Source of the DNA: Bacteroidales bacterium
Lineage (GTDB): Bacteria; Bacteroidota; Bacteroidia; Bacteroidales; UBA3824
NCBI GenBank assembly: GCA_016287995.1
Contig: JAEEXW010000060.1
Location: forward strand, 1 to 10,718
DNA: 10,718 bases
Reading direction: 5' to 3'
Part shown: positions 1 to 5,982 of the stretch, piece after piece
How the letters are laid out: each line of letters opens with the position of its first letter
Position numbering within the stretch: position 1 is the first letter of the stretch
Translations under genes and position numbers: made by a program
Notes under the pieces: model-generated
Database searches by the model: none
What the model saw: only the letters and a program-made list of their open reading frames with translations
Told to the model about the DNA's origin: nothing

Positions 1-50
1 TATATTATCAACTATATATAAAATGTCTAAACGAAGGTATAAAGATACCG

Positions 51-108
51 TTGCGTTGCGTTGCGTTGCGTTGCGTTGCGTTGCGTTGCGTTGCGTTGCG
101 TTGCGTTG
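51..108. repeat. TTGCG pentanucleotide tandem array, 11 copies
   Basis: Eleven perfect copies of TTGCG (51-105) are followed by a partial TTG. The unit length is not a multiple of three and no unit contains a stop codon in any frame, so the array is open in all six frames. On the plus strand it encodes a repeating V-A-L-R-C, and on the minus strand R-N-A-T-Q. Gaining or losing one unit by slipped-strand mispairing would shift the frame of anything translated through it, which is the usual design of a contingency (phase-variable) locus. Perfect identity of all copies suggests the array is young or actively slipping. Whether it is translated is unknown, and it may equally be a non-coding microsatellite. 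Confidence 0.97.
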
Positions 109-149
109 TAATATTTTTATTGAATTTTGCAACATTTTTGCTTTAATTT

Positions 150-180
150 TTTGTTAAACTTTAATATTTAGTTGACTTTG
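150..180 (+). promoter_or_regulatory. Possible promoter, plus strand (weak)
   Basis: TTTG at 150-153 is followed after 19 bases by TGACTTTG at 173-180, one mismatch from the Bacteroidota -7 consensus TAnnTTTG. No start codon follows before the terminator at 284-320, so if it is active the product would be a short untranslated RNA. The single mismatch in the -7 box keeps confidence low. Confidence 0.3.
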
Positions 181-192
181 TAACGTTACAAA
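177..192. promoter_or_regulatory. Perfect 16-bp palindrome, possible operator
   Basis: TTTGTAACGTTACAAA is identical to its own reverse complement over 16 bases with no spacer, the geometry expected of a dimeric regulator's site. Its left end supplies the TTTG of a near-consensus plus-strand -7 box (173-180). Its right end overlaps a minus-strand -7 box (189-196), so one bound protein could control both directions. No regulator is encoded nearby in the window. Confidence 0.45.
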
Positions 193-196
193 ATTA
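189..196 (-). promoter_or_regulatory. Possible -7 box, minus strand
   Basis: Read on the minus strand this is TAATTTTG, a perfect match to TAnnTTTG, but I see no matching -33 TTTG at the expected distance. Transcription would run leftward through the pentamer array. The first minus-strand ATG is at 135, about 47 bases past the expected start site, and the frame opened there crosses the array and is still open at base 1. Confidence 0.35.
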
Positions 197-283
197 ACAG
201 AAGTTCACAATTAAAGAAAAAATAAGAGGTTAAATAAAAGTTAAATCTGTATAACTCTTCCTCCGTAATTTTCTTTAAAACAC

Positions 284-320
284 AAAAAAAGCGGCTGCAA
301 AAATTTGCGCCGCTTTTTTT
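284..320 (-). terminator. Rho-independent terminator of gdhA (bidirectional)
   Basis: An A-tract plus GCGGC (284-295) pairs with GCCGC plus a T-tract (309-320). The stem continues inward with GCAAA (297-301) against TTTGC (304-308), leaving one bulged T and a two-base loop. It begins 24 bases past the gdhA stop codon. Because it carries A-runs on one side and T-runs on the other, it could also stop plus-strand transcripts coming from the left. Confidence 0.9.
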
Positions 321-343
321 GAAAAATTATTTACTTTGATAAA

Positions 344-1699
344 CTATACCAAACCCTGAGCCAACATTGCATCTGCTACTTTTACGAATCCGCCGATGTT
401 TGCACCTTTCACATAGTTGATGTAACCGTCAGCCTCTGTACCGTATTTAACACAGGTTTTGTGAATGTTAATCATAATCTGATGAAGTTTTGCGTCAACC
501 TCTTCTCTTGTCCAAGAAAGTCTTTCTGAGTTTTGAGACATTTCAAGACCCGAAACTGATACGCCGCCTGCGTTTGATGCTTTGCCCGGAGCGTAAAGGA
601 TTCTTGCCTTTTGGAAGATTTCGATTGCTTCCGGCAATGAAGGCATGTTAGCACCTTCTGCAACACAGATAACACCGTTGTTAACCAAAGCCTGAGCGTT
701 TTCGCCGTTAACCTCGTTCTGAGTAGCGCAAGGCATTGCGATGTCGCATTTGATTGACCAAGGACGCTGACCTTCCATGTAAACTACGCCGGGGAAATTG
801 TCAGCGTATTCTTTGATACGGCCGCGGCGTACGTTTTTGAGGTCGAGAATCCAAGCGAGTTTTTCTGCGTTGATACCGTCTTTGTCATAAACTGTACCGT
901 TGGAGTCAGACATTGTAACAACTTTTGCACCGAGTTGGATACATTTTTCAACTGCGTACTGAGCAACGTTGCCTGAACCTGAAATACAAACTGTCTTGCC
1001 TTCCAAAGTGTCGTTCTTTGTAGCGAGCATTTCTTTTGCGAAATAAACTACACCGTAACCTGTTGCCTCAGGACGGATAAGCGAACCGCCCCAGCCGAGA
1101 CCTTTACCGGTCAAAACGCCTGTAAATTCGTTTCTCAATCTCTTATATTGTCCGAACAAATAACCGATTTCTCTTCCGCCTACTCCTATATCGCCTGCGG
1201 GAACGTCGGTATCTGCGCCGATATGTTTAGAAAGTTCAGTCATGAAACTCTGGCAGAAACGCATAACCTCGTTGTCAGATTTGCCTTTGGGATCGAAGTC
1301 AGAACCGCCTTTGCCGCCACCCATAGGAAGGGTAGTCAAAGAGTTTTTGAAAACCTGCTCAAAAGCAAGGAACTTCAAGATACCGAGGTTTACTGTCGGG
1401 TGAAGTCTCAAACCACCTTTGTAAGGTCCGATTGCACTATTCATTTGAATACGGAAACCTCTGTTGATTTGAATTTCGCCTTTGTCATCAATCCAAGGAA
1501 TTCTGAAAATGATTACTCTTTCAGGCTCAACCATTCTTTCAAGGATTTTGCCTTTTTTGTACTTAGGATTCTCGTCGATGAAGTCCATCAAGGATTCTAC
1601 AACTTCTTTTACAGCCTGATGAAATTCGCTTTCACCGGGGTTCTTTGCGATAACTTTCGCCATGAAGTCATTGACTTCTCTTTGTGATAATTCAGACAT
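344..1699 (-). CDS. gdhA: Glutamate dehydrogenase, NAD(P)-dependent
   Basis: Cytoplasmic enzyme that interconverts 2-oxoglutarate plus ammonium and glutamate, the main ammonium-assimilation route in many Bacteroidota. The product is 451 residues, the normal size of the bacterial hexameric class (E. coli GdhA is 447). The frame is open upstream to 1819, but I chose the ATG at 1699 (MSELSQ). The upstream extension reads through the promoter and is not GDH-like, whereas the alignable N-terminus starts here. Visible motifs are the substrate site GPYKGGLR (Lys94), the catalytic LPMGGGKGG (Lys130), PAGDIGVGGREIGY with Asp170, and the Rossmann loop GSGNVAQYA (241-249). Ser264-Asp265 follow the second beta strand. 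I cannot decide NADP versus NAD use from this alone. The gene is transcribed alone from its own promoter and ends at a strong hairpin. Confidence 0.97.
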   Translation of the reverse strand: MSELSQREVNDFMAKVIAKNPGESEFHQAVKEVVESLMDFIDENPKYKKGKILERMVEPERVIIFRIPWIDDKGEIQINRGFRIQMNSAIGPYKGGLRLHPTVNLGILKFLAFEQVFKNSLTTLPMGGGKGGSDFDPKGKSDNEVMRFCQSFMTELSKHIGADTDVPAGDIGVGGREIGYLFGQYKRLRNEFTGVLTGKGLGWGGSLIRPEATGYGVVYFAKEMLATKNDTLEGKTVCISGSGNVAQYAVEKCIQLGAKVVTMSDSNGTVYDKDGINAEKLAWILDLKNVRRGRIKEYADNFPGVVYMEGQRPWSIKCDIAMPCATQNEVNGENAQALVNNGVICVAEGANMPSLPEAIEIFQKARILYAPGKASNAGGVSVSGLEMSQNSERLSWTREEVDAKLHQIMINIHKTCVKYGTEADGYINYVKGANIGGFVKVADAMLAQGLV

Positions 1700-1748
1700 G
1701 GTTTTTAAAATTATTTTGTTATTATTCTTAATTTCTTTTTTGACACTG

Positions 1749-1779
1749 CAAAAGTAGATAGTTTTTCGCTTTCCGCAAA
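1749..1779 (-). promoter_or_regulatory. gdhA promoter
   Basis: On the minus strand TTTG (1779-1776), a 19-base spacer and TACTTTTG (1756-1749) match the Bacteroidota -33/-7 promoter. The expected start site is near 1742, giving a leader of about 43 bases to the ATG at 1699. This placement also argues against the longer upstream start of the frame, which would lie upstream of the promoter. Confidence 0.75.
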
Positions 1780-1794
1780 GTTTTTGAAGGGCTT

Positions 1795-1811
1795 TTACGT
1801 AAAATACGTAA
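1795..1811. promoter_or_regulatory. Inverted repeat upstream of gdhA promoter, candidate regulator site
   Basis: TTACGTA-AAA-TACGTAA is a perfect 7-bp inverted repeat with a 3-base spacer. Each arm also contains the self-complementary hexamer TACGTA, the two copies being 9 bases apart. It lies 15 bases upstream of the gdhA -33 box, roughly -53 to -69 relative to the expected start, a position typical of an activator. The opposing phosphorylase promoter starts 26 bases away on its other side, so it could serve both genes. The binding protein is unknown. Confidence 0.5.
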
Positions 1812-1837
1812 GAAGACAATTAATTTTCCCTAAAAAA

Positions 1838-1869
1838 TTTGCTATTTCAAAAATAAACCTATAATTTTG
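1838..1869 (+). promoter_or_regulatory. Promoter of the phosphorylase-SirB1 unit
   Basis: TTTG (1838-1841), a 20-base spacer and TAATTTTG (1862-1869) match the Bacteroidota promoter. The expected start is near 1876, leaving a leader of about 23 bases before the ATG at 1899. Confidence 0.75.
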
Positions 1870-1898
1870 ACGTTCAAACCTATAAATAATTAAAGATT

Positions 1899-2768
1899 AT
1901 GAAACCAATCGAAGACTCTGAACTTATTATAAACGGAGACGGAACAATTTTTCACTTGCATTTAAAACCCGAAAACATTGCCGATAATATAATTCTCGTT
2001 GGCGACCAAAACAGGGTTGAAGCAGTTGCAATTTTTTTTGACACCGTAGAATTAAAAGTGCAAAACCGTGAATTCAAAACCGTTACGGGAACCAAAAACG
2101 GCAAACGAATAACCGTAATTTCAACAGGTATCGGTACTGACAATATTGATATTGTGCTAACTGAACTGGATAGTTTAGCAAATATAGATTTAAAAACGCG
2201 ACTGCCTAAAACCCAGCACCGCACCTTAAATATCATACGAATCGGCACTTGCGGGTCGCTTCAAGCAGACATTCCGGTCGGAACTCCAGTTGTAACAGCC
2301 ATTGCCGGTGGTTTGGACGGTCTTTTGAACTTTTACAAGGACAGAAACAAGGTCTGCGATTTGGAATTAGAAAAAAAATTTCAAGAACACACAAAACGCT
2401 GTACACTACTTGCAACACCTTATTTTGTAAAATCGTCGGAAGTTTTATTAGAAAAACTAAAAGACTTCAAGAGCGGTATAACACTTTCAGCTCCCGGATT
2501 TTACGGACCGCAAGGCAGGGTTGTAAGACTTGATATTGTTGACCCCGAAATCAATGAAAGGCTTGAAACTTTTGAATACAAAGGCTTAAAAATCAACAAT
2601 TACGAAATGGAATCTTCGGCAATTAACGGCTTGGGACAGCTTTTAGGGCACAATACTGCTACTATTTGTCTCGTGATTGCAAACCGTCGTTGCAAAGAAT
2701 TTGCCCCGAATTACAGAAACGCAATGCCCGATTTGATTTCCAAAATTGTTAACCTCTTAACGGCTTAG
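1899..2768 (+). CDS. udp: Uridine phosphorylase-like nucleoside phosphorylase
   Basis: Cytoplasmic PNP/UDP-family enzyme that splits a nucleoside with phosphate into base and ribose 1-phosphate, used in nucleoside salvage. The product is 289 residues, somewhat longer than E. coli Udp. Motifs in order are GDQNRVE (35-41, the phosphate-binding Arg39 position), STGIGTDN (75-82), RIGTCGS (114-120, second phosphate Arg114) and GPQGR (203-207). Gln205 and Arg207 match the Gln-x-Arg pair that reads uracil in E. coli uridine phosphorylase. NYEMESSAI (234-242) carries the Met-Glu that binds the ribose hydroxyl. The Gln-x-Arg pair favours pyrimidine over purine nucleosides, though substrate choice is inferred. 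The ATG follows an AT-rich leader with no Shine-Dalgarno. The next gene begins 13 bases after the stop, so the two are probably co-transcribed. Confidence 0.88.
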   Translation: MKPIEDSELIINGDGTIFHLHLKPENIADNIILVGDQNRVEAVAIFFDTVELKVQNREFKTVTGTKNGKRITVISTGIGTDNIDIVLTELDSLANIDLKTRLPKTQHRTLNIIRIGTCGSLQADIPVGTPVVTAIAGGLDGLLNFYKDRNKVCDLELEKKFQEHTKRCTLLATPYFVKSSEVLLEKLKDFKSGITLSAPGFYGPQGRVVRLDIVDPEINERLETFEYKGLKINNYEMESSAINGLGQLLGHNTATICLVIANRRCKEFAPNYRNAMPDLISKIVNLLTA

Positions 2769-2781
2769 AAAAACATAAAAT

Positions 2782-3657
2782 ATGACAAAAACAGAACTGA
2801 ATGCGGCAATAAGACTCCTTGACGACCCCGACAAACAAGTGTACGGGATTATCAGGGACAAACTCTTTTCACAAGGGCTTGACATAATTCCGCCCCTAAC
2901 GCAAGTTTTAACTTCCGAAGGGGTGAGTACCCTTATGCGCAGCAGGATAGAAAGTATTTTGTCTAAATTGGAACTCGAAGATATAAGCGGAAATTTCAAA
3001 ACTTGGCAAAAAGATGACAGCGATTTGCTGAAAGGCTTTTGGTATCTATCAAGATTAGAATATTTTTCACAAAGTTTTGAAGACGCACAAAAACTTTTTG
3101 AAAGCATAGAACTACCTTTTAGCAACGAAGAATTATCTAATAATTATTCCGATACGGAAAAAGTAAAAATTCTCAACCACTTTGTTTACAAGCAGTTAAA
3201 ATTCCGCATAACCAACTCCGATAATTATTTTGAACCGCAATACTGCTTTTTGCAGGACGTCTTACAAAAAAGAAAGGCCAACCCCGTATCTATGGGGCTG
3301 GTCTATCTCTTAATCGCAAGGCGAATGAATCTGCCGATTGTAGGAATTAACTTGCCGAAGATTTTCATCACCGCAATGACTTGCGGCTCTTCTCAAAACA
3401 TTTCGTTTTACATCAACCCATCAAACGAAGGGGCTGTTTTTCCTCGTCAGGAAATCACACGTTTTTTGAGCCAGAATAATATCACGGGCAAAAACGAGTT
3501 TTTTCAGCCGTGCTCCAACAGTACCGTAATTTTACGTTTGTTGGCTCACCTCGAACATTCGTTGAAAACAAAAAAAATGTTCGCTAAGGCAAGTTGTGTT
3601 TCAAAGTTACTAAAAACTTTCGACAACCAATTAGATAAAGACACCAACTGGTTATAA
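2782..3657 (+). CDS. SirB1/transglutaminase-like family protein
   Basis: A 291-residue, probably cytoplasmic protein with no signal peptide or membrane segment. The N-terminal third (about 1-65) is helical and HEAT-like, beginning with a segment of the type LLDDPDKQVYGIIRDKL. The core (about 125-230) has the SirB1-type pattern: LNHFVYKQLKF, then CFLQDVLQKRKANPVSMGLVYL (155-176), LIARRMNLPIVGINLP (177-192), and FYINPSNEGAVF (209-220). The family is related by fold to transglutaminase-like peptidases, but I cannot place a convincing Cys-His-Asp triad: the segment after NLP reads KIFITAM with no histidine. The biochemical role is unknown. It sits 13 bases behind the phosphorylase gene, sharing its promoter. 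The stop lies only 6 bases from the stop of a small convergent ORF, with no hairpin between. Confidence 0.78.
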   Translation: MTKTELNAAIRLLDDPDKQVYGIIRDKLFSQGLDIIPPLTQVLTSEGVSTLMRSRIESILSKLELEDISGNFKTWQKDDSDLLKGFWYLSRLEYFSQSFEDAQKLFESIELPFSNEELSNNYSDTEKVKILNHFVYKQLKFRITNSDNYFEPQYCFLQDVLQKRKANPVSMGLVYLLIARRMNLPIVGINLPKIFITAMTCGSSQNISFYINPSNEGAVFPRQEITRFLSQNNITGKNEFFQPCSNSTVILRLLAHLEHSLKTKKMFAKASCVSKLLKTFDNQLDKDTNWL

Positions 3658-3663
3658 CTACGT

Positions 3664-3732
3664 TTACAAACTTATTGCAATTCCCAAGACAACCATAGCG
3701 ATAAACATAAGTGTAGCAAAGTATCTTTTCAT
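3664..3732 (-). CDS. Small hydrophobic protein, 22 residues (candidate)
   Basis: A 22-codon ORF starting MKRYFATLMFIAM and ending VVLGIAISL, then TAA. After two N-terminal positive residues nearly everything is hydrophobic, so the product would be a single membrane-spanning segment with its N-terminus inside, and essentially no soluble part. Support for expression is a complete minus-strand promoter at 3768-3799, with the expected start about 29 bases before the ATG and an AT-rich leader like those of the neighbouring genes. No other gene lies downstream on this strand, so the promoter has no other obvious client. Function is unknown. It could be a small membrane-protein regulator, a type I toxin-like peptide, or a decayed signal peptide. 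I recognise no homolog. Confidence 0.5.
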   Translation of the reverse strand: MKRYFATLMFIAMVVLGIAISL

Positions 3733-3767
3733 CTTTTTATTAAAATATTGTGTTTTATATTGCGAGA

Positions 3768-3799
3768 CAAAAGTATATTTTTTGTTACAAAAAAACAAA
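3768..3799 (-). promoter_or_regulatory. Promoter of the 22-residue ORF
   Basis: On the minus strand TTTG (3799-3796), a 20-base spacer and TACTTTTG (3775-3768) form a complete Bacteroidota promoter, with the same -7 octamer as the gdhA promoter. The expected start is near 3761. It is directed away from the C69 peptidase gene and toward the small ORF. Confidence 0.65.
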
Positions 3800-3810
3800 T
3801 AATTTTTTAT

Positions 3811-3818
3811 TAATTTTG
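3811..3818 (+). promoter_or_regulatory. -7 box of the C69 peptidase gene
   Basis: TAATTTTG is a perfect TAnnTTTG, 25 bases before the ATG at 3844. The nearest upstream TTTG (3781-3784) is 26 bases away, longer than usual, so the -33 element is uncertain. The region is shared with the divergent small-ORF promoter. Confidence 0.55.
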
Positions 3819-3843
3819 CAAAAAAATTAAAACAATATTCACA

Positions 3844-5562
3844 ATGAAAAAAGTTCTTATGCTTTTGTTGCTGTCGGGATTTTTGAAAGTTTCGATGGCA
3901 TGCACCAATTTTTTGGTAACTAAATCAGTTTCAGGAGGTTGCGGCAATTTGATTTCGTATTCCGCTGACTCTCACGTACTCTACGGCGCACTTTATCATT
4001 ATAAAGCCGCCGATCATCCGGAAGGCTCTTTCCGCGAAGTCTACGACTGGGATTCCGGCAAATTTATGGGAAAAATTCCGGAGGTAAGCCACACATTCAA
4101 CGTTGTCGGCAATATGAATGAACATCAGGTAACAATTGCCGAGACCACTTACGGCGGTTTAACAAGCCTTCAAAGTCAAGACGGTGCAATAATTGACTAC
4201 GGCAGTATGATTTACATCGCCCTCCAAAGGGCAGAAACGGCACGTCAGGCAATAAAAATTATGGCGGAACTCGCTGAAAATTACGGTTATGCTTCCGAGG
4301 GTGAAAGTTTTTCAATCGCCGACAAAAACGAAGTCTGGATTATGGAGGTTATCGGGAAAGGCAACTTTGAAAAAGGCATGGTTTGGGTGGCACAACGCGT
4401 ACCCGACGGTTACATCTGCGCTCACGCAAATCAAGCAAGAATCACAACTTTCGACTATCAAAAAGAAAACAAATTCGATGACCCGAAAGCCAAAGTTTTC
4501 AATTCAAAAGACGTTGTAAGTTTTGCAATTAAGCACAATTTTTATAAAGGTTCGGTAAAAGATTTCAGTTTTTCTGACGTTTATAATCCCGTAGATTTTG
4601 AAGGCGCAAGATTTTGTGAAATAAGGGTTTGGGCATTTTTTGCAGCCGCCGATCCAAACAATTTCGGCAAAAACACCGCCTATTGGGACTATGCAAAAGG
4701 CAACGTTATCAGGAAAAAGGCTTTTATAAAAGACAGTTGTCAGACAAAAGAGAATTTTGCGAAAAACCGTCTTCCTCTTTGGATAAAACCGCAAAACTTT
4801 GTTACAACTCACGGCTTGATGAATCAAATGCGTAATCATTTGGAAGGCACAGAGTTGGACATGACAAAAGACTTTGGCGCAGGCGCGTTTAATAGTCCGT
4901 ACAGATTCCGCCCTTTAACTTTCAAAGTTGGCGGCAAAGAATACATCAACGAGCGTGCAACGGCTACTCAACAGACAGGCTGGGTATTTGTGGCTCAAAT
5001 GAGGGATTGGATGCCCGATTATTGTGGCGGAATTTTTTGGTTTGCAACCGATGACGCAGCAAACACCGTTTTTGCACCGTTTTACTCCTCAATAACGGAA
5101 ATTCCCGAAGAATATTCCGAAAAAAACGGCTCGATGATGGAATGGTCTGACAATTCGTCGTTTTGGGTCAACAACCTGATTGCAAATTTTGCGTATTCGC
5201 GTTATAGGCTCGTTCACCCCGAAATCGAAAAAGTACAGCAAAAACAAGAAAAAGATTTCATTTTCAAAACCTCAGAAATTGACCGCGAGGCACTCAAAAA
5301 AGACAGCAAAGAGGCGGTAAAATTTTTGACAGAATTTTCTTGCAAAACCGGCTCTGATTTGGTGAAATCGCGTAAAGAACTTTTCACAAAACTCTTTATG
5401 AAATTCATGGACGGAAATTGCAAAGAAAGCGATGAAAATCTTAATCTCATCGACAACGGCAACGGTTGCGGAATACCGAAAGTAAAATTTCCGGGTTACG
5501 GCGAAAACTGGGAAGAAGAAGTCGTAAAACACACCGGAGAAAAACTTTTATACAAGGAATAA
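3844..5562 (+). CDS. Secreted C69-family dipeptidase
   Basis: Peptidase family C69 (PepD-like) Ntn-hydrolase, expected to cleave dipeptides in the periplasm. The product has 572 residues, longer than the roughly 470 of lactobacillar PepD. Residues 1-19 form a signal peptide (MKK, a leucine-rich core, then SMA). Cleavage after Ala19 would leave Cys20 (CTNFLVTK) as N-terminal residue, exactly the position of the family's catalytic nucleophile. Further family segments are MNEHQVTIAETTYGG (91-105), YGSMIYIALQRAETARQAI (119-137), ESFSIADKNEVWIMEVIG (154-171) and HANQARI (194-200). The residues before Cys20 (SMA) are a poor lipobox, so a lipoprotein is less likely. The C-terminal part after about 470 is charged and carries scattered cysteines. 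The gene has its own promoter and a terminator immediately after the stop. Confidence 0.9.
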   Translation: MKKVLMLLLLSGFLKVSMACTNFLVTKSVSGGCGNLISYSADSHVLYGALYHYKAADHPEGSFREVYDWDSGKFMGKIPEVSHTFNVVGNMNEHQVTIAETTYGGLTSLQSQDGAIIDYGSMIYIALQRAETARQAIKIMAELAENYGYASEGESFSIADKNEVWIMEVIGKGNFEKGMVWVAQRVPDGYICAHANQARITTFDYQKENKFDDPKAKVFNSKDVVSFAIKHNFYKGSVKDFSFSDVYNPVDFEGARFCEIRVWAFFAAADPNNFGKNTAYWDYAKGNVIRKKAFIKDSCQTKENFAKNRLPLWIKPQNFVTTHGLMNQMRNHLEGTELDMTKDFGAGAFNSPYRFRPLTFKVGGKEYINERATATQQTGWVFVAQMRDWMPDYCGGIFWFATDDAANTVFAPFYSSITEIPEEYSEKNGSMMEWSDNSSFWVNNLIANFAYSRYRLVHPEIEKVQQKQEKDFIFKTSEIDREALKKDSKEAVKFLTEFSCKTGSDLVKSRKELFTKLFMKFMDGNCKESDENLNLIDNGNGCGIPKVKFPGYGENWEEEVVKHTGEKLLYKE

Positions 5563-5563
5563 A

Positions 5564-5596
5564 AAAAAATCCCCGCCGTAGAAGCGGGGATTTTTT
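5564..5596. terminator. Bidirectional rho-independent terminator
   Basis: An A-run, T and CCCCGC (5564-5576) pair with GCGGGG, A and a T-run (5584-5596) around a 7-base loop, a GC-rich 6-bp core extended by 7 A-T pairs. It starts directly after the C69 stop codon and ends 2 bases before the GroES-like stop codon, so it serves both convergent genes. Confidence 0.93.
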
Positions 5597-5598
5597 CA

Positions 5599-5979
5599 CT
5601 AACTTAATAATCCCTCATCTCTGACACACATCAAAATTGCGCTTGCAGAAACGATAAAATATTTCTCGGAATTGAATTGGATCTCAATGGCATTAAGCCG
5701 CTGATATACAGCCAAATCGCCGCGTTTGCACTGCAAAGGCACGTATTTTACTTTTTCCTTTTTTTGCCACGGCTCATCGTAATCATTCATCGCGGGGACA
5801 GCATAACCCGGACCCGTCTTGATAACATAGCCTAACGAAACCTGCTCCTTGTCGATAACCGTCGGCGGAAGATAAAGCCCCGACTGCGTTTTCTCCTGAG
5901 GAAACTTAGGTTTTATCAAAACCTTGTCGCCCATGACGACAAGTTGTTCCAAATCTTTTTCCTTTAAATTAACAGCCAT
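5599..5979 (-). CDS. GroES-like co-chaperonin family protein
   Basis: A 126-residue protein with the Cpn10 (GroES) fold, larger than true GroES (about 95). The core pattern is visible: VVMGDKVLIKPKFPQEKTQSGLYLPP (14-39) matches the first strand plus the mobile loop that docks on GroEL. LGYVIKTGPG (49-58) matches the GxVxxxGxG segment, RGDLAVYQ (86-93) the GDxVxY segment, and EKYFIVSASAILMCV (105-119) the closing strand. Residues 59-85 form an insertion in which canonical GroES has a shorter turn. No groEL follows, so this is probably a stand-alone paralogue rather than the housekeeping GroES. Its start lies 3 bases after the aminotransferase stop, so the two form an operon. Whether it binds GroEL is unknown. 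Confidence 0.85.
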   Translation of the reverse strand: MAVNLKEKDLEQLVVMGDKVLIKPKFPQEKTQSGLYLPPTVIDKEQVSLGYVIKTGPGYAVPAMNDYDEPWQKKEKVKYVPLQCKRGDLAVYQRLNAIEIQFNSEKYFIVSASAILMCVRDEGLLS

Positions 5980-5982
5980 ATT

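Larger units (their letters stand above)
1..343. other. Gene-poor region downstream of gdhA
   Basis: No secure protein gene lies here. From left to right the region holds an AT-rich segment with a small hairpin (GGTAT at 36-40 pairs with ATACC at 45-49), the TTGCG pentamer array, a perfect palindrome at 177-192 flanked by promoter-like boxes on both strands, an AT-rich stretch with GTTAAAT repeated at 229-235 and 240-246, and the terminator at 284-320. Two short ORFs cross the pentamer array. One is on the plus strand (23-157, 44 codons). The other is on the minus strand, starts at 135 and is still open at base 1. Neither resembles a protein I recognise. Confidence 0.7.

Noticed and set aside
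51..108. CRISPR array as explanation for the tandem repeats
   Set aside because: The units are 5 bases with no spacers, which is a microsatellite and not a CRISPR array.
1148..1687. Plus-strand 179-codon frame opposite gdhA
   Set aside because: It lies wholly antisense to a well-conserved gene, has no promoter box, and its composition is what the reverse of gdhA codons gives.
1700..1819. N-terminal extension of the gdhA frame by 40 codons
   Set aside because: It covers the promoter and upstream inverted repeat, has no resemblance to GDH N-termini, and the ATG at 1699 gives the family's normal length.
3844..3903. Lipoprotein signal in the C69 peptidase
   Set aside because: The residues before Cys20 are Ser-Met-Ala, a poor lipobox, and Cys20 is needed as the N-terminal nucleophile of the C69 family.
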